Origin: Clostridia bacterium
Lineage (GTDB): Bacteria > Bacillota > Clostridia > Oscillospirales > Acutalibacteraceae
Direction of reading: 5' to 3'
Assembly (NCBI GenBank): GCA_017624735.1
Contig: JAGAMK010000034.1
Span: 1-64,000, forward strand
DNA: 64,000 nt
Shown: positions 7,847-17,289 of the stretch, piece after piece
Layout of the letters: each line of letters starts with the position of its first letter
Numbering within the stretch: position 1 is the stretch's first letter
Program-made: the position numbers and the translations under genes
Notes under the pieces: generated by a model
Told to the model about the DNA's origin: nothing
What the model saw: the letters and a program-made list of their open reading frames with translations, nothing else
Database searches by the model: none

Positions 7847-9691
7847 ATGGCAAAAATCAATAAACTCCCAAAACATATGGCTGATTTAATCGCAGCGGGT
7901 GAGGTGGTTGAACGCCCTGCATCCGTTGTAAAAGAACTTATGGAAAATGCCGTTGATGCCGGTGCTACCTCCATAACCGTTGAAATTCAGCACGGCGGGA
8001 TTTCATATATCCGCGTTACTGACGACGGTTGCGGTATTGAAAGAGAAGACGTAAAAACTGCATTTGTAAGTCACGCAACAAGTAAAATTAAAACTGCCGA
8101 AGATTTGAATACAATCTTAACGCTCGGTTTCCGTGGTGAAGCCTTGCCGTCAATCGCCGCAGTTTCAAAAGTGAATATGATTACCAAAACTGCAAGCGAA
8201 GAAATGGGTACATCACTTGCAATTGAGGGTGGAATTATAACTGATTTCTCCGATGCAGGTTGTGCAGTTGGTACAACTATGATTGTCCGTGAACTTTTCT
8301 ACAACACTCCTGCAAGGATGAAATTCCTTAAAAAGGATGTCAGCGAGGGTAACTATGTAGCATCCGCAGTTGAAAAACTAGCTCTCTCTCATCCGGAAAT
8401 CAGTATTCGTTTTATCCGTGACGGTAAACAGGTATTCACAACCAACGGTGACGGAAATCTTCAAAATGTTTGTTATTCTGCATTTGGTAAGGATTTCTCA
8501 AACGGTCTTCTGAATGTTGATGTATCCGTTGGTGCTGTGTCAGTTTCAGGTCTTGTGACACCACCATTTAATTGTCGTGGTTCTCGTGGTATGCAATATT
8601 TCTTCGTTAACGGACGAAGTGTTAAGAATACAACAATTATGGCAGCCTTTGAAAATGCGTACAAAAATAGCGTTATGGTTGGCAAATTCCCGGGTGGTGT
8701 GCTCTTTATCACATTACCACCAACACTTGTTGATGTTAATGTTCATCCGTCAAAAATTGAAGTTCGTTTCTCCGACGAAAGAGCAATTTTTGATGCAGTT
8801 TATCACGCAGTTAAATCTGCATTAAGTGAAAACACAGCAGTAAAACAAGCAGTTTTACCCGACAAGAAAACAGTATTTAACGATATTTTTGCAAAGCCAC
8901 AACAAGAATTTAAGCAGACAACAGTGCAAGAAAATATAGCCTTTACAGAAAAGATTTTAAAACCACTTTCTGCAACAACTTTGTTCGTAAATGATGTTAA
9001 AACAGAATATGTTGCGGAAGACGATGATGACCCATTCAACATTGAATTCCCTATAACAAAACCTACTCAAAAGGTAGTAGAAGAGTCGATTCAAACACCA
9101 AAAGCAGAAGAAATCAAACCCGAAAATGAAATCCGCCTTATTGGTGAAGCATATAAAACCTACATATTTATTGAATTAAATGGCAAACTTTGTGTTATTG
9201 ATAAACACGCTGCCCATGAAAGAATTCTATTTAATAAGCTTAAAGCAGAAGGTGGACACTGCGGTAGTCAGATGTTGTTAATGCCTGTAACTGTAACACT
9301 CGGCAAAGAAGAATATATTGCAGTAACAGAAAACATTGATACAATCGTAAAAGCAGGGTTTGACATAGAGGATTTCGGTAACGGTACAGTAATTGTCCGT
9401 AGCTGTCCTATTGACCTTGATAACCAAGAAATAGCACCACTCATTGACGAAATCGCACAGTATCTTATTAAAAATCGCCGTGATATTACCAATGAACACC
9501 TTGATTGGATTTATCATAACGTTGCTTGTAGAAGTGCAATAAAAGCAGGGGACGAAAGTTCCGAAATTGAACTTTTAGCACTTGCAAAAAAGGTTGTAAA
9601 CGACAACGAAGTTCGTTTTTGTCCTCACGGCAGACCTGTGATGATAGAAATTTCAAAATATGAATTAGAAAAACAGTTTGGTAGAGTATAG
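7847..9691 (+). CDS. mutL: DNA mismatch repair protein MutL
   Basis: A GHKL ATPase and latent endonuclease that couples MutS mismatch recognition to strand incision; 614 residues. The N-terminal ATPase shows ENAVDAG, DDGCGI and GFRGEAL. The C-terminal domain carries DKHAAHE, the endonuclease metal motif, and CPHGRP near the end, so it is the nicking type found in bacteria without MutH. The second Glu of the usual DQHAxxExxxxE motif is Asn here (HERILFN). Start ATG follows GAGGTGA. miaA begins one base after its stop. Confidence 0.95.
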   Translation: MAKINKLPKHMADLIAAGEVVERPASVVKELMENAVDAGATSITVEIQHGGISYIRVTDDGCGIEREDVKTAFVSHATSKIKTAEDLNTILTLGFRGEALPSIAAVSKVNMITKTASEEMGTSLAIEGGIITDFSDAGCAVGTTMIVRELFYNTPARMKFLKKDVSEGNYVASAVEKLALSHPEISIRFIRDGKQVFTTNGDGNLQNVCYSAFGKDFSNGLLNVDVSVGAVSVSGLVTPPFNCRGSRGMQYFFVNGRSVKNTTIMAAFENAYKNSVMVGKFPGGVLFITLPPTLVDVNVHPSKIEVRFSDERAIFDAVYHAVKSALSENTAVKQAVLPDKKTVFNDIFAKPQQEFKQTTVQENIAFTEKILKPLSATTLFVNDVKTEYVAEDDDDPFNIEFPITKPTQKVVEESIQTPKAEEIKPENEIRLIGEAYKTYIFIELNGKLCVIDKHAAHERILFNKLKAEGGHCGSQMLLMPVTVTLGKEEYIAVTENIDTIVKAGFDIEDFGNGTVIVRSCPIDLDNQEIAPLIDEIAQYLIKNRRDITNEHLDWIYHNVACRSAIKAGDESSEIELLALAKKVVNDNEVRFCPHGRPVMIEISKYELEKQFGRV

Positions 9692-9692
9692 T

Positions 9693-10640
9693 ATGAAAAA
9701 AATTCCAGTAATCGCAGTTGTGGGACCAACAGCCTCCGGAAAAACATCTTTGTCAATTGAAATAGCAAAGCATTTTTTGGGACAAGTTGTGTCAGCCGAC
9801 TCAATGCAGATTTATGAAAAAATGAATATTGCAACGGCAAAACCCACTGACGATGAAATGCAGGGAATACCACATCATTTAATCGGTTTTCAGCCAATTG
9901 ATAAAAAGTTTAGCGTTGCAGAGTATGTAACACTTGCGAAAGAGTGTATTGAAAAAATACATAACCAAGGTGGTTTACCCATTGTTGCAGGTGGTACAGG
10001 ACTTTATGTTGACTCACTTATACAGAATATTCAGTTTTCAAAGGAAGACAGCAATACTGAATTGCGAAATGAATTAACTAAAATGTTTGACGAAAAAGGC
10101 GCAGAGTTTATGCTTGAGTTGTTACGAGAAATTGACCCAGAAACAGCCGAAAAACTCCACCTTAACGATAAAAGTAGAATTATTCGTGCTCTCGAAATCT
10201 TCAAGGCAACAGGTAAAACAATGACTGAACAGAAAATTCTCTCACGTGAAGAAGAATCACCATTTGATGTTCTCTATATTGGTATAAATTACCGTGACCG
10301 TAATGTTCTTTATGACAGAATAAATCGTCGGGTTGACATTATGGTTGAAAACGGTCTTTTAGACGAAGCGAAAGATTTTTATAATACAAGCCGTGATACT
10401 ACCGCTTGTCAGGCAATAGGCTATAAGGAGTTAGCACCATATTTCAATGGTGAAAAGAGCCTTGAAGATTGCCTTGAAAGTCTAAAAATTGAAACAAGAC
10501 ACTATGCAAAAAGACAATTGACATGGTTCAGAAAAAATGAAAATATAAACTGGGTTTATCCTGATGATTATGAAAATGCAGACGAAATGTATAAATCAGT
10601 TTTTGAAATAATTGATAAGTTTTTAAAGGAGGTACATTGA
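9693..10640 (+). CDS. miaA: tRNA dimethylallyltransferase MiaA
   Basis: Transfers dimethylallyl from DMAPP to N6 of A37 in tRNAs, making the substrate for MiaB (1729-3141). It has 315 residues. The P-loop GPTASGKTS is at ~11-19; VSADSMQIY and AGGTGLYVDSL are family hallmarks, and the C terminus holds the RQLTWFR motif. The ATG at 9693 is one base past the mutL stop; no strong Shine-Dalgarno is seen, so translation is probably coupled to mutL. Confidence 0.95.
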   Translation: MKKIPVIAVVGPTASGKTSLSIEIAKHFLGQVVSADSMQIYEKMNIATAKPTDDEMQGIPHHLIGFQPIDKKFSVAEYVTLAKECIEKIHNQGGLPIVAGGTGLYVDSLIQNIQFSKEDSNTELRNELTKMFDEKGAEFMLELLREIDPETAEKLHLNDKSRIIRALEIFKATGKTMTEQKILSREEESPFDVLYIGINYRDRNVLYDRINRRVDIMVENGLLDEAKDFYNTSRDTTACQAIGYKELAPYFNGEKSLEDCLESLKIETRHYAKRQLTWFRKNENINWVYPDDYENADEMYKSVFEIIDKFLKEVH

Positions 10641-10642
10641 TA

Positions 10643-11866
10643 ATGAAATTAAATAAAAACCAGACAAAACAAATATTTTTTTCAGTTGTTGGTGTACTGA
10701 TTATTGCTTACTTTATTTATCAGATTGTTCAGATGAACACAAATCCGTATAAAACTGAAATTGCACTTGAAAGACCAATTCAGAGTAAAATTACAACAAA
10801 AGCATTTATTGTGCGTGATGAAACATATATCACGGCAACAAACAGTGGTGGTACAGTTGTTTCAATTGCAGAGGATGGAAAACGAGTATCAAGCGGTGAT
10901 GGTGTAGCTGTAGTTTTTCAGGATGAAAACAGTGCTGCAACATATGTTCGAATTAACGAATTGAAGAAAGAGATTGACTACTACAAACAGCTTAATAACA
11001 GAGTTGGACTTGGTGTAAATGCTCCTTCTTCTTACAATAAACTTATAGATGATGCTTGTATTTCATTTATTTCAGCATCACGTGACAAAATTAGTAGCGA
11101 CTTTGATGATGCGTTAATTGATTTAAGAGATGCAATTACAACTCGTCAGTTGGCTGTTGGCGAAAAAGTTTCCGTTGAGTCAAAACTGGCTGAATTAGAG
11201 GCAGAACTTGTTTCATTAAACCAGAAGTCAGTTAACTATTCAACAGTAACGTCACCGAGTTCAGGATACTATATCGGCTCAGTTGATGGATATGAGGATT
11301 CAATTGTATATTCTGATGTTATGAATGTAAATTGTGAAAAAATTTCTTCACTTCTTTCATCACAACCAGGTTCGTCACCAACTGATGTTATGGGTAAGCT
11401 TGTTGATAATTTCGACTGGTATATTCTTTGTAATGTGCCTTATAATGAGTCAGGTAAGATTAACGTTGGTTCAATTATAAAGGTAAATGTGCCTAATACA
11501 ACTGTTGGAACACTAAAATGTACAGTTGTTGAAAAAGGTAACAGAGAAGGTGAACAGGTTGCAGTTGTGTTAAAATGCAATACAATGAATCGTGATGTTG
11601 CAAACCTTCGAATTCATGAAGTTGAGTTGGTTACAGAAGATTATATCGGGGTAAGAATTCAGAATACTGCAATTCGCGAGATTGATGGACAAAAAGGTGT
11701 TTTTGTTAAGAGTGGTAACATAATTCAATTCAAAAAGATAAATATAGTATATTCAACTGAGGATTTTTCTGTTATAGAGATTGTTAACGATTCCTCATAT
11801 GTAAAACAATATGATACTATAATAACAGAGGGGGTTGATTTGTATGATGGAAAAGTCATATCTTGA
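10643..11866 (+). CDS. HlyD-like membrane-anchored adaptor protein
   Basis: A 407-residue protein with one N-terminal membrane anchor (residues ~9-29), then a lipoyl-like beta domain (GGTVVSIAEDGKRVSSGDGVAVVF), a coiled-coil or helical hairpin (~95-200), a second lipoyl/barrel region (PSSGYYIG) and a C-terminal beta domain. This is the plan of HlyD/MacA-type adaptors, yet no transporter partner is nearby. It sits between miaA and the yggS-sepF-divIVA cell-division cluster, so a cell-envelope or division role is possible (inference). The ATG at 10643 lies 10 bases after AAGGAGG; a TTG at 10637 is an alternative. Confidence 0.75.
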   Translation: MKLNKNQTKQIFFSVVGVLIIAYFIYQIVQMNTNPYKTEIALERPIQSKITTKAFIVRDETYITATNSGGTVVSIAEDGKRVSSGDGVAVVFQDENSAATYVRINELKKEIDYYKQLNNRVGLGVNAPSSYNKLIDDACISFISASRDKISSDFDDALIDLRDAITTRQLAVGEKVSVESKLAELEAELVSLNQKSVNYSTVTSPSSGYYIGSVDGYEDSIVYSDVMNVNCEKISSLLSSQPGSSPTDVMGKLVDNFDWYILCNVPYNESGKINVGSIIKVNVPNTTVGTLKCTVVEKGNREGEQVAVVLKCNTMNRDVANLRIHEVELVTEDYIGVRIQNTAIREIDGQKGVFVKSGNIIQFKKINIVYSTEDFSVIEIVNDSSYVKQYDTIITEGVDLYDGKVIS

Positions 11867-12569
11867 ACAACGTAAAGCAGATATTGAATATAATTTAGAT
11901 GTAATTAACGAAAAAATTGCTGAATCTGCAATAAAGAGTGGTAGAAATCCATCGGAAGTACAATTGATGGCAGTAACAAAAACCGTTGACCCCATTTTCA
12001 TAAATTATGCATTGGATTATGGCGTAAAATTGATTGGTGAAAATCGTGTTCAAGAGATGTTAAGAAAAAAGCCTGATTTACATCTTGATGGTGTTCAGAA
12101 ACATCTTATCGGTCATTTACAGACCAATAAAGCTGGACAAATTGTTGGCGAAGTTGATATGATTCAGTCAGTTGATTCATTGAAAATAGCAAAGGAAATC
12201 GGAAAACAGTCATTGAAAAAAGGGATAATCACAGATGTTCTTCTTGAAATAAATGTTGGTGAAGAAGAATCAAAAACGGGATTTTCTACATCAGAGTTTT
12301 TTGAAAACCTGTATGCGATTTCAGAAATTGACTCAATTCGTATTAAAGGGCTCATGACAATTCCGCCGATTTGTGAAGAAAACACAATTCTTTGTAAATT
12401 TTTTGAAAATATATACAATATCTATGTTGACATAAAGGCAAAAAAGATAGATAATATAGATATGAGTATTCTGTCGATGGGTATGTCGGGAGATTATGAA
12501 CAAGCAATTTTAAACGGTTCAAATCTTGTTAGAATTGGTTCTTCAATTTTTGGACTAAGAATATATTAA
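11844..12569 (+). CDS. YggS/YlmE-family PLP homeostasis protein
   Basis: A single-domain PLP-binding protein (PLPBP family), 241 residues, without known catalytic activity; it buffers pyridoxal phosphate and affects amino-acid balance. The PLP lysine lies in LMAVTKT, and GENRVQE, LIGHLQTNK and the C-terminal SMGMSGDYE phosphate-binding motif are present. Start ATG at 11844 follows GAGGGGG and overlaps the end of the HlyD-like gene by 23 bases. It is followed by sepF, the usual Gram-positive ylmE-ylmF order. Confidence 0.92.
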   Translation: MMEKSYLEQRKADIEYNLDVINEKIAESAIKSGRNPSEVQLMAVTKTVDPIFINYALDYGVKLIGENRVQEMLRKKPDLHLDGVQKHLIGHLQTNKAGQIVGEVDMIQSVDSLKIAKEIGKQSLKKGIITDVLLEINVGEEESKTGFSTSEFFENLYAISEIDSIRIKGLMTIPPICEENTILCKFFENIYNIYVDIKAKKIDNIDMSILSMGMSGDYEQAILNGSNLVRIGSSIFGLRIY

Positions 12570-12584
12570 TAGGAGGATTTCGCA

Positions 12585-13052
12585 ATGAGTTTTTTAGACA
12601 AAATCAAAAGTATTGTTAATGTAGATGAGGATGGATATTATCCAGATGACGATATTGATACAGGTGCATTCATTGGTTCAGATAGTTTTGATGAACCAGA
12701 AGAAAAGGCTGCAAAGCCACAGCGTCGTGTAGTACGTAATGCTGATGATAGTAAGGTGGTTAATATTCACACAACTGCTCAACTTCAAGTTGTTCTTTCA
12801 AAGCCTGAAAAGTTTGAAGAAGTTCGTGGTATTGCGGATAACCTTAATGAAAAGAGAACTGTTGTGTTAAACCTTGAGTCAGTAAGCAAGGAAGTTGCTC
12901 GTCGACTCATTGACTTCCTTACAGGTGTTGCTTACGCTAACAATGGTCAGATTAAACGTGTTGCAAACAGCACTTTTATTATCACTCCATATAACGTAGA
13001 TGTTATGGGCGACTTGTTAGACGAACTTGAGAACAACGGAATGTTCTTTTAA
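12585..13052 (+). CDS. sepF: Cell division protein SepF
   Basis: A membrane-tethering and bundling partner of FtsZ, 155 residues. The first residues (MSFLDKIKSIV) form the amphipathic membrane-targeting helix. An acidic linker follows, then the globular SepF domain (~60-150) with VVLNLESV and RRLIDFLTGVAY. Strong AGGAGG site before the ATG. It precedes divIVA; the ylmG/ylmH genes often found between them are missing here. Confidence 0.95.
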   Translation: MSFLDKIKSIVNVDEDGYYPDDDIDTGAFIGSDSFDEPEEKAAKPQRRVVRNADDSKVVNIHTTAQLQVVLSKPEKFEEVRGIADNLNEKRTVVLNLESVSKEVARRLIDFLTGVAYANNGQIKRVANSTFIITPYNVDVMGDLLDELENNGMFF

Positions 13053-13102
13053 TTGTTTTACCAAAAATAGAATGGCCATCGGGCAGAATGGGAAGGATAT
13101 AA

Positions 13103-14164
13103 ATGCTTACACCGGATAGAATTAAAGAAAAAGTTTTCCAAACTACAGGACGTGGTTCATATCGTTCTGAAGATGTTGATATGTTTATGAGCGAAGTTCA
13201 TGCTTCTTATGAACAGATGTTTAAAGAAAATGGTGACTTAGTTAGAAAAATCAGCATTTTAGCAAAGAAAGTTGAAGAATACAGAGCAGATGAAGAAAGT
13301 CTTAAAATGGCACTTCTTAATGCACAAAAACTTGCAGATAGAATTGTTGCAGAAGCAAAAGAAACTGCAGCTAATGAAGTTGCATCTGTAAAGGGTGTAA
13401 CAGACAAACTTCGTGAAGATGCGGCTGCTGAAGTAGAAGGGCTTATATCTAATGCAAAAGCTGAAGCTGAAAAAATTCTTGCTGATGCTAATAATGAAGC
13501 AAAGGATATTCTTGGAAATATTAACCGTAAGGTTACTCATGAAAGTCTTGTATATGAAATGATTCAGAAGGAAGCATCTGATTTCAAATCAAAGCTTATT
13601 GCAATGTACAGAGAACATATTACTCTTATTAATGACCTTCCTGAAATCGTTGAAGAACAGCTCAATGAAGAATCACAGGTAGAAGAGGTTGTTGAAACTC
13701 CTGTTGAACCAGCATATGAGGAAGTAGTTGAAGAAACAGTAGAGGAAATTGATGAGACAACTGAAGAAGTGCAAGATGAAGCCCCTGAAGTAGAAATTGA
13801 AGAAGATTTTACTGTTGTAGAAGATGAAGAACCTGTTGTTATATTTGATGAAGTTGACGAATTTGTTCCAGTGGAAGAAATTACTGACAAAGTAGTAGAA
13901 ACAGAAGTTGTTGAAGAATACAGTGAACCTATTAGTGATGAAGTTTTCAAGAATTTTGAACCAGCAGATGACGAACCTGTTTTTGCAGAAAAGAAATCAT
14001 TCAAACTTGATTTAAGTCAGATTGATTTTGCAGACGATGATGATTACAATCCAGCTCCAGCAAAATCGTTGTTTGATAACGTTGGAGTAATCGAGGATGA
14101 CTCTGATGATTCTTCTGACGAAGCTCCATCTTCTCCATTTAAAAGCTTTTTCAAAAAGAAATAA
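13103..14164 (+). CDS. divIVA: DivIVA-domain protein with long acidic tail
   Basis: A polar and septal scaffold that binds curved membrane, 353 residues. The N-terminal DivIVA domain begins LTPDRIKEKVF (normally 'xTPxDIxNKxF') and is followed by coiled coil to ~185 (EVEGLISNAKAEAEKIL). Residues ~190-340 form a low-complexity Glu/Val/Asp-rich tail, longer than in Bacillus DivIVA (164 residues), ending in a lysine-rich FKSFFKKK. It lies in the sepF-lspA interval as in other Firmicutes. Confidence 0.88.
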   Translation: MLTPDRIKEKVFQTTGRGSYRSEDVDMFMSEVHASYEQMFKENGDLVRKISILAKKVEEYRADEESLKMALLNAQKLADRIVAEAKETAANEVASVKGVTDKLREDAAAEVEGLISNAKAEAEKILADANNEAKDILGNINRKVTHESLVYEMIQKEASDFKSKLIAMYREHITLINDLPEIVEEQLNEESQVEEVVETPVEPAYEEVVEETVEEIDETTEEVQDEAPEVEIEEDFTVVEDEEPVVIFDEVDEFVPVEEITDKVVETEVVEEYSEPISDEVFKNFEPADDEPVFAEKKSFKLDLSQIDFADDDDYNPAPAKSLFDNVGVIEDDSDDSSDEAPSSPFKSFFKKK

Positions 14165-14182
14165 TATAGTCGAGGTATTTTA

Positions 14183-14659
14183 ATGCTTCAAGTAATTACA
14201 TTAGTATCTGTTGTCGTACTGGTTGCAGTTGACCAAATTATAAAATTACTTGTACTTGAACATCTCAAACCTATAGGCAGCTTTCCATTGATAGACGGTG
14301 TACTTCAGTTGAACTATGCCGAAAACACAGGGGCTGCTTTTGGTTCGTTTAGTGCACATACAGATTTATTATCAATCTTTACATTTGTAATTATTGTAGT
14401 TGGTTTTTTGTATTTATTCTTTAAAAAACGTAAATTGGATGTTGAGTATATCTGCATATCATTGATTCTTGCAGGTGGAATAGGTAATTTAATTGATAGA
14501 ATATACCGTGGATTTGTTGTGGACTACATTGAACCACTTTTTATTGATTTTGCCATATTCAATTTTGCAGATATCCTTGTAACCTGTAGTTCAGTAGTAC
14601 TTGTTATTTGGTTGTTATATGAAATTTACCGTGACGGAAAAGAAAAGGAACAGAAATAA
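14183..14659 (+). CDS. lspA: Lipoprotein signal peptidase (signal peptidase II)
   Basis: A membrane aspartyl protease that removes signal peptides from diacylglyceryl-modified prolipoproteins. It has 158 residues with four membrane segments. Conserved AENTGAAFG, GNLIDR, VVDYIEP (Asp114) and FNFADI (Asp130) supply the catalytic aspartates. Its likely substrates here include the three lipobox-bearing ABC binding proteins in this window. The stop overlaps the rluD start by one base. Confidence 0.96.
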   Translation: MLQVITLVSVVVLVAVDQIIKLLVLEHLKPIGSFPLIDGVLQLNYAENTGAAFGSFSAHTDLLSIFTFVIIVVGFLYLFFKKRKLDVEYICISLILAGGIGNLIDRIYRGFVVDYIEPLFIDFAIFNFADILVTCSSVVLVIWLLYEIYRDGKEKEQK

Positions 14660-15576
14660 TGAATGAAATTTTGATTGATGTTCCTCAGGAGTATGAGGGT
14701 GAAAGAATTGATAAGTTCTTGTCCATTCTTATAAAAGATTCATCACGTAATTCCATACAAAAACTTATTGAAGACGGTAAAGTTCTTGCTAGTGGAAACA
14801 TAGTTAATAAAAAGTATAAAGTAAAAATCGATGATGAAATTACAGTTCTTCCAAATGAACTTAAACCACTGGATGCAGAGCCCGAAAATATTCCACTTGA
14901 TATTGTCTATGAAGATGATGATTTGTTAGTTGTGAATAAACCACGTGGAATGGTGGTTCATCCTGCACCGGGAAATTGTAGTGGAACTCTTGTAAATGCT
15001 TTGCTATATCATTGTAAAGATTCATTGTCAGGTATAAACGGAATTTTACGTCCTGGTATTGTTCACAGAATTGATAAGGACACAAGTGGACTTTTGATTG
15101 TAGCCAAAAATGATAAAGCACACATTGGCCTTGCTGAACAGATTAAGGAACACAGTTTTACTCGTGAGTATAATGCTGTAATTGTTGGTCATTTAAAGGA
15201 AAATGAGGGGATAGTTAATGCTCCCATCGGCAGAAATCCTAAAGACCGCAAGAAAATGTGCGTAAGTTATCAAAATTCAAAAAATGCTGTTACTCATTAC
15301 TCTGTAATAGAAGATTTTGATGGATATTCACATATTTCATTAAAGCTTGAAACTGGCAGAACACATCAGATTCGTGTTCATATGGAACATTTAGGTCATC
15401 CTGTTGCAGGTGACCCTGTGTATGGTAATGATAAAAAGAGTGCTTTTCTTAATGGACAGTGCTTGCATGCAATAAAAATTGGATTTATCCATCCGATAAC
15501 GGGAAAATATTTAGAATTCACATCTGATTTACCTGATTATTTCATGGATTTTATTAAGAGACTAAAAAACACCTGA
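14659..15576 (+). CDS. rluD: RluA-family pseudouridine synthase (RluD-like)
   Basis: Isomerises specific uridines in RNA, most likely 23S rRNA. It has 305 residues: an S4 RNA-binding domain (~12-70) and a catalytic domain with HRIDKDTSG, Asp139 being the catalytic residue, plus the ETGRTHQIRVHM motif. The lspA-rluD pair is standard in Firmicutes. The exact target (for example 1911/1915/1917) is inferred from family only. Its stop codon lies in the hairpin at 15568-15585. Confidence 0.92.
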   Translation: MNEILIDVPQEYEGERIDKFLSILIKDSSRNSIQKLIEDGKVLASGNIVNKKYKVKIDDEITVLPNELKPLDAEPENIPLDIVYEDDDLLVVNKPRGMVVHPAPGNCSGTLVNALLYHCKDSLSGINGILRPGIVHRIDKDTSGLLIVAKNDKAHIGLAEQIKEHSFTREYNAVIVGHLKENEGIVNAPIGRNPKDRKKMCVSYQNSKNAVTHYSVIEDFDGYSHISLKLETGRTHQIRVHMEHLGHPVAGDPVYGNDKKSAFLNGQCLHAIKIGFIHPITGKYLEFTSDLPDYFMDFIKRLKNT

Positions 15577-15585
15577 GGAGGTGTT
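15568..15585 (+). promoter_or_regulatory. Hairpin enclosing the Shine-Dalgarno of the HAD gene
   Basis: AACACCT-GAGG-AGGTGTT is a perfect 7-bp inverted repeat. It contains the rluD stop codon on the left arm, and the GAGGAGG ribosome binding site of the next gene runs through its loop and right arm. Ribosomes finishing rluD would open it, which suggests translational coupling (inference). Confidence 0.55.
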
Positions 15586-15590
15586 GCGAT

Positions 15591-16421
15591 ATGGAAAATA
15601 AGGACTTGTCAAATTGGCTTGTTGTTTCCGATATTGACGGAACATTAAACAATAAGTTCAGACAATTACCAAAAAGAAATTATGAAGCAATTTGTCGCTT
15701 TGTTAAGGAATACAATGGTCATTTTACTTTGGCATCAGGCAGAAATGTTCAGTCAATGAGAAAGCATTATGAGAGACTGCCTATTTCAGGTACTCCTGCT
15801 GTTGTTCTTAATGGTGCAGGTGTATATGATTATTCACAGGAAAAAATGCTTCATTTTGACGCGATTAATGACCACGCGATGGATTTGGTCTTTGAGATTT
15901 ATAAACGTTTTCCATCTGTTGAAATCGAGATTTTAACAGATAAAATGATATATACACTTAATTCCAAAATTTTTGCTCGTGTAATGGTTCGAGCAGATAA
16001 ATTACATTATAAAAATTGTAAACATCCTGACGAAGTTCCAAGAGAAAACTGGGGTAAAGTTATTTTCCTTGGTATGCCTGATTTGATTAGAAGAATTAGG
16101 AAATATGTTGATACTTTGGCTGACACAAGGGCAAACTTTATGTCAAGTTCAATTTCCTCATTTGAAATGCTTAATGAGGGTGTACATAAAGGTTCTGCAC
16201 TTATGAAAATTGCAGAGATGTACAATATTGAGCAGAAACATACTGCCGCAATCGGTGATTATTTCAACGACTACGATATGCTTAAAACAGTTGGACTTCC
16301 TGCATGTTGCGGACAAGCACCAAAGGCGATGCACGAAATCGCAAAATTTCATGCGTGTCATTGTAACAATGGTGCGGTTGCAGACTTGCTTGAATACATA
16401 ATGAACGATTACAAAGAATAA
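15591..16421 (+). CDS. HAD-superfamily Cof-type phosphatase
   Basis: A 276-residue HAD hydrolase of the Cof (IIB cap) subfamily, which dephosphorylates sugar phosphates and similar metabolites. Motif I is SDIDGTL, with the nucleophilic first Asp at residue 14; motif II is ASGRN; and the C-terminal GDYFNDYDML supplies the Mg-binding Asp residues. Start ATG follows GAGGAGG within a hairpin. The substrate cannot be read from sequence. Confidence 0.88.
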   Translation: MENKDLSNWLVVSDIDGTLNNKFRQLPKRNYEAICRFVKEYNGHFTLASGRNVQSMRKHYERLPISGTPAVVLNGAGVYDYSQEKMLHFDAINDHAMDLVFEIYKRFPSVEIEILTDKMIYTLNSKIFARVMVRADKLHYKNCKHPDEVPRENWGKVIFLGMPDLIRRIRKYVDTLADTRANFMSSSISSFEMLNEGVHKGSALMKIAEMYNIEQKHTAAIGDYFNDYDMLKTVGLPACCGQAPKAMHEIAKFHACHCNNGAVADLLEYIMNDYKE

Positions 16422-16442
16422 TAAAAAATAGGGGGAGTAAAA

Positions 16443-17288
16443 ATGAATGCTTCTTTGAAAAAGGAACTTGAAATTTTTGCAACAAAAGAAAGACTTCTCT
16501 TGTTAGAAGGTATTTTCAATGCAAAGGCTGGTCATCCAGGTGGCTCACTTTCAATTGCTGAGCTTATGGCTTATCTTTACAATGTAGAGATGAAAGTTGA
16601 TGCTTCAAATCCAAAATGGGAAGACCGTGACAGATTTGTTCTTTCAAAAGGACATGCTGCACCTGCTCTTTATGCAACACTTGCACTTAAAGGCTTTTTC
16701 CCAACAGAGGATATGAAAACACTCCGTAAAGCAGATTCTTATCTTCAGGGACACCCAAGTATGAAATGTGTTCCCGGTGTTGATATGAGTACAGGCTCAC
16801 TCGGTCAGGGTATTTCTGCAGCAGTTGGTATGGCTCTTGCAGCGAAACTAGATAACAAGGATTTTAGAGTTTATACAATTCTTGGTGACGGTGAAATTGA
16901 AGAAGGTCAAGTTTGGGAAGCAGCAATGTTTGCTAATGCAAAGAAACTTGATAATCTTGTTGTAGTTGTTGATAACAACAATCTTCAGATTGACGGTACA
17001 ATTGAAGAAGTTAACTCACCATATCCAATCCCAGAAAAATTCACAGCATTCGGTTTTAATACAATCGAAATTGATGGTAATAATTTTGATGAAATTGAAA
17101 GTGCATTTGAGGCTGCAAAGGCATGTAAGGGTAAACCTACTGCAATCATAGCAAAAACAGTTAAAGGTAAAGGCGTTTCCTATATGGAAAATCAGGTTAA
17201 CTGGCACGGTGCAGCACCAAATGAAGAACTTTATAATCAGGCAGTAGCAGAACTTACTGCAAAACTTAATGAATTGGAGGGTGTATAA
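16443..17288 (+). CDS. Transketolase, N-terminal (TPP-binding) subunit
   Basis: The thiamine-diphosphate half of a split transketolase, 281 residues. It shows GHPGGSLS, the SKGHAAPALYA region and the TPP motif GDGEIEEGQVWEAAMFA...NN. With the next gene's product it would interconvert C5, C3, C4 and C6 sugar phosphates in the non-oxidative pentose-phosphate route. GGGGGAG precedes the ATG. The split form is common in Clostridia. Confidence 0.95.
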   Translation: MNASLKKELEIFATKERLLLLEGIFNAKAGHPGGSLSIAELMAYLYNVEMKVDASNPKWEDRDRFVLSKGHAAPALYATLALKGFFPTEDMKTLRKADSYLQGHPSMKCVPGVDMSTGSLGQGISAAVGMALAAKLDNKDFRVYTILGDGEIEEGQVWEAAMFANAKKLDNLVVVVDNNNLQIDGTIEEVNSPYPIPEKFTAFGFNTIEIDGNNFDEIESAFEAAKACKGKPTAIIAKTVKGKGVSYMENQVNWHGAAPNEELYNQAVAELTAKLNELEGV

Positions 17289-17289
17289 A

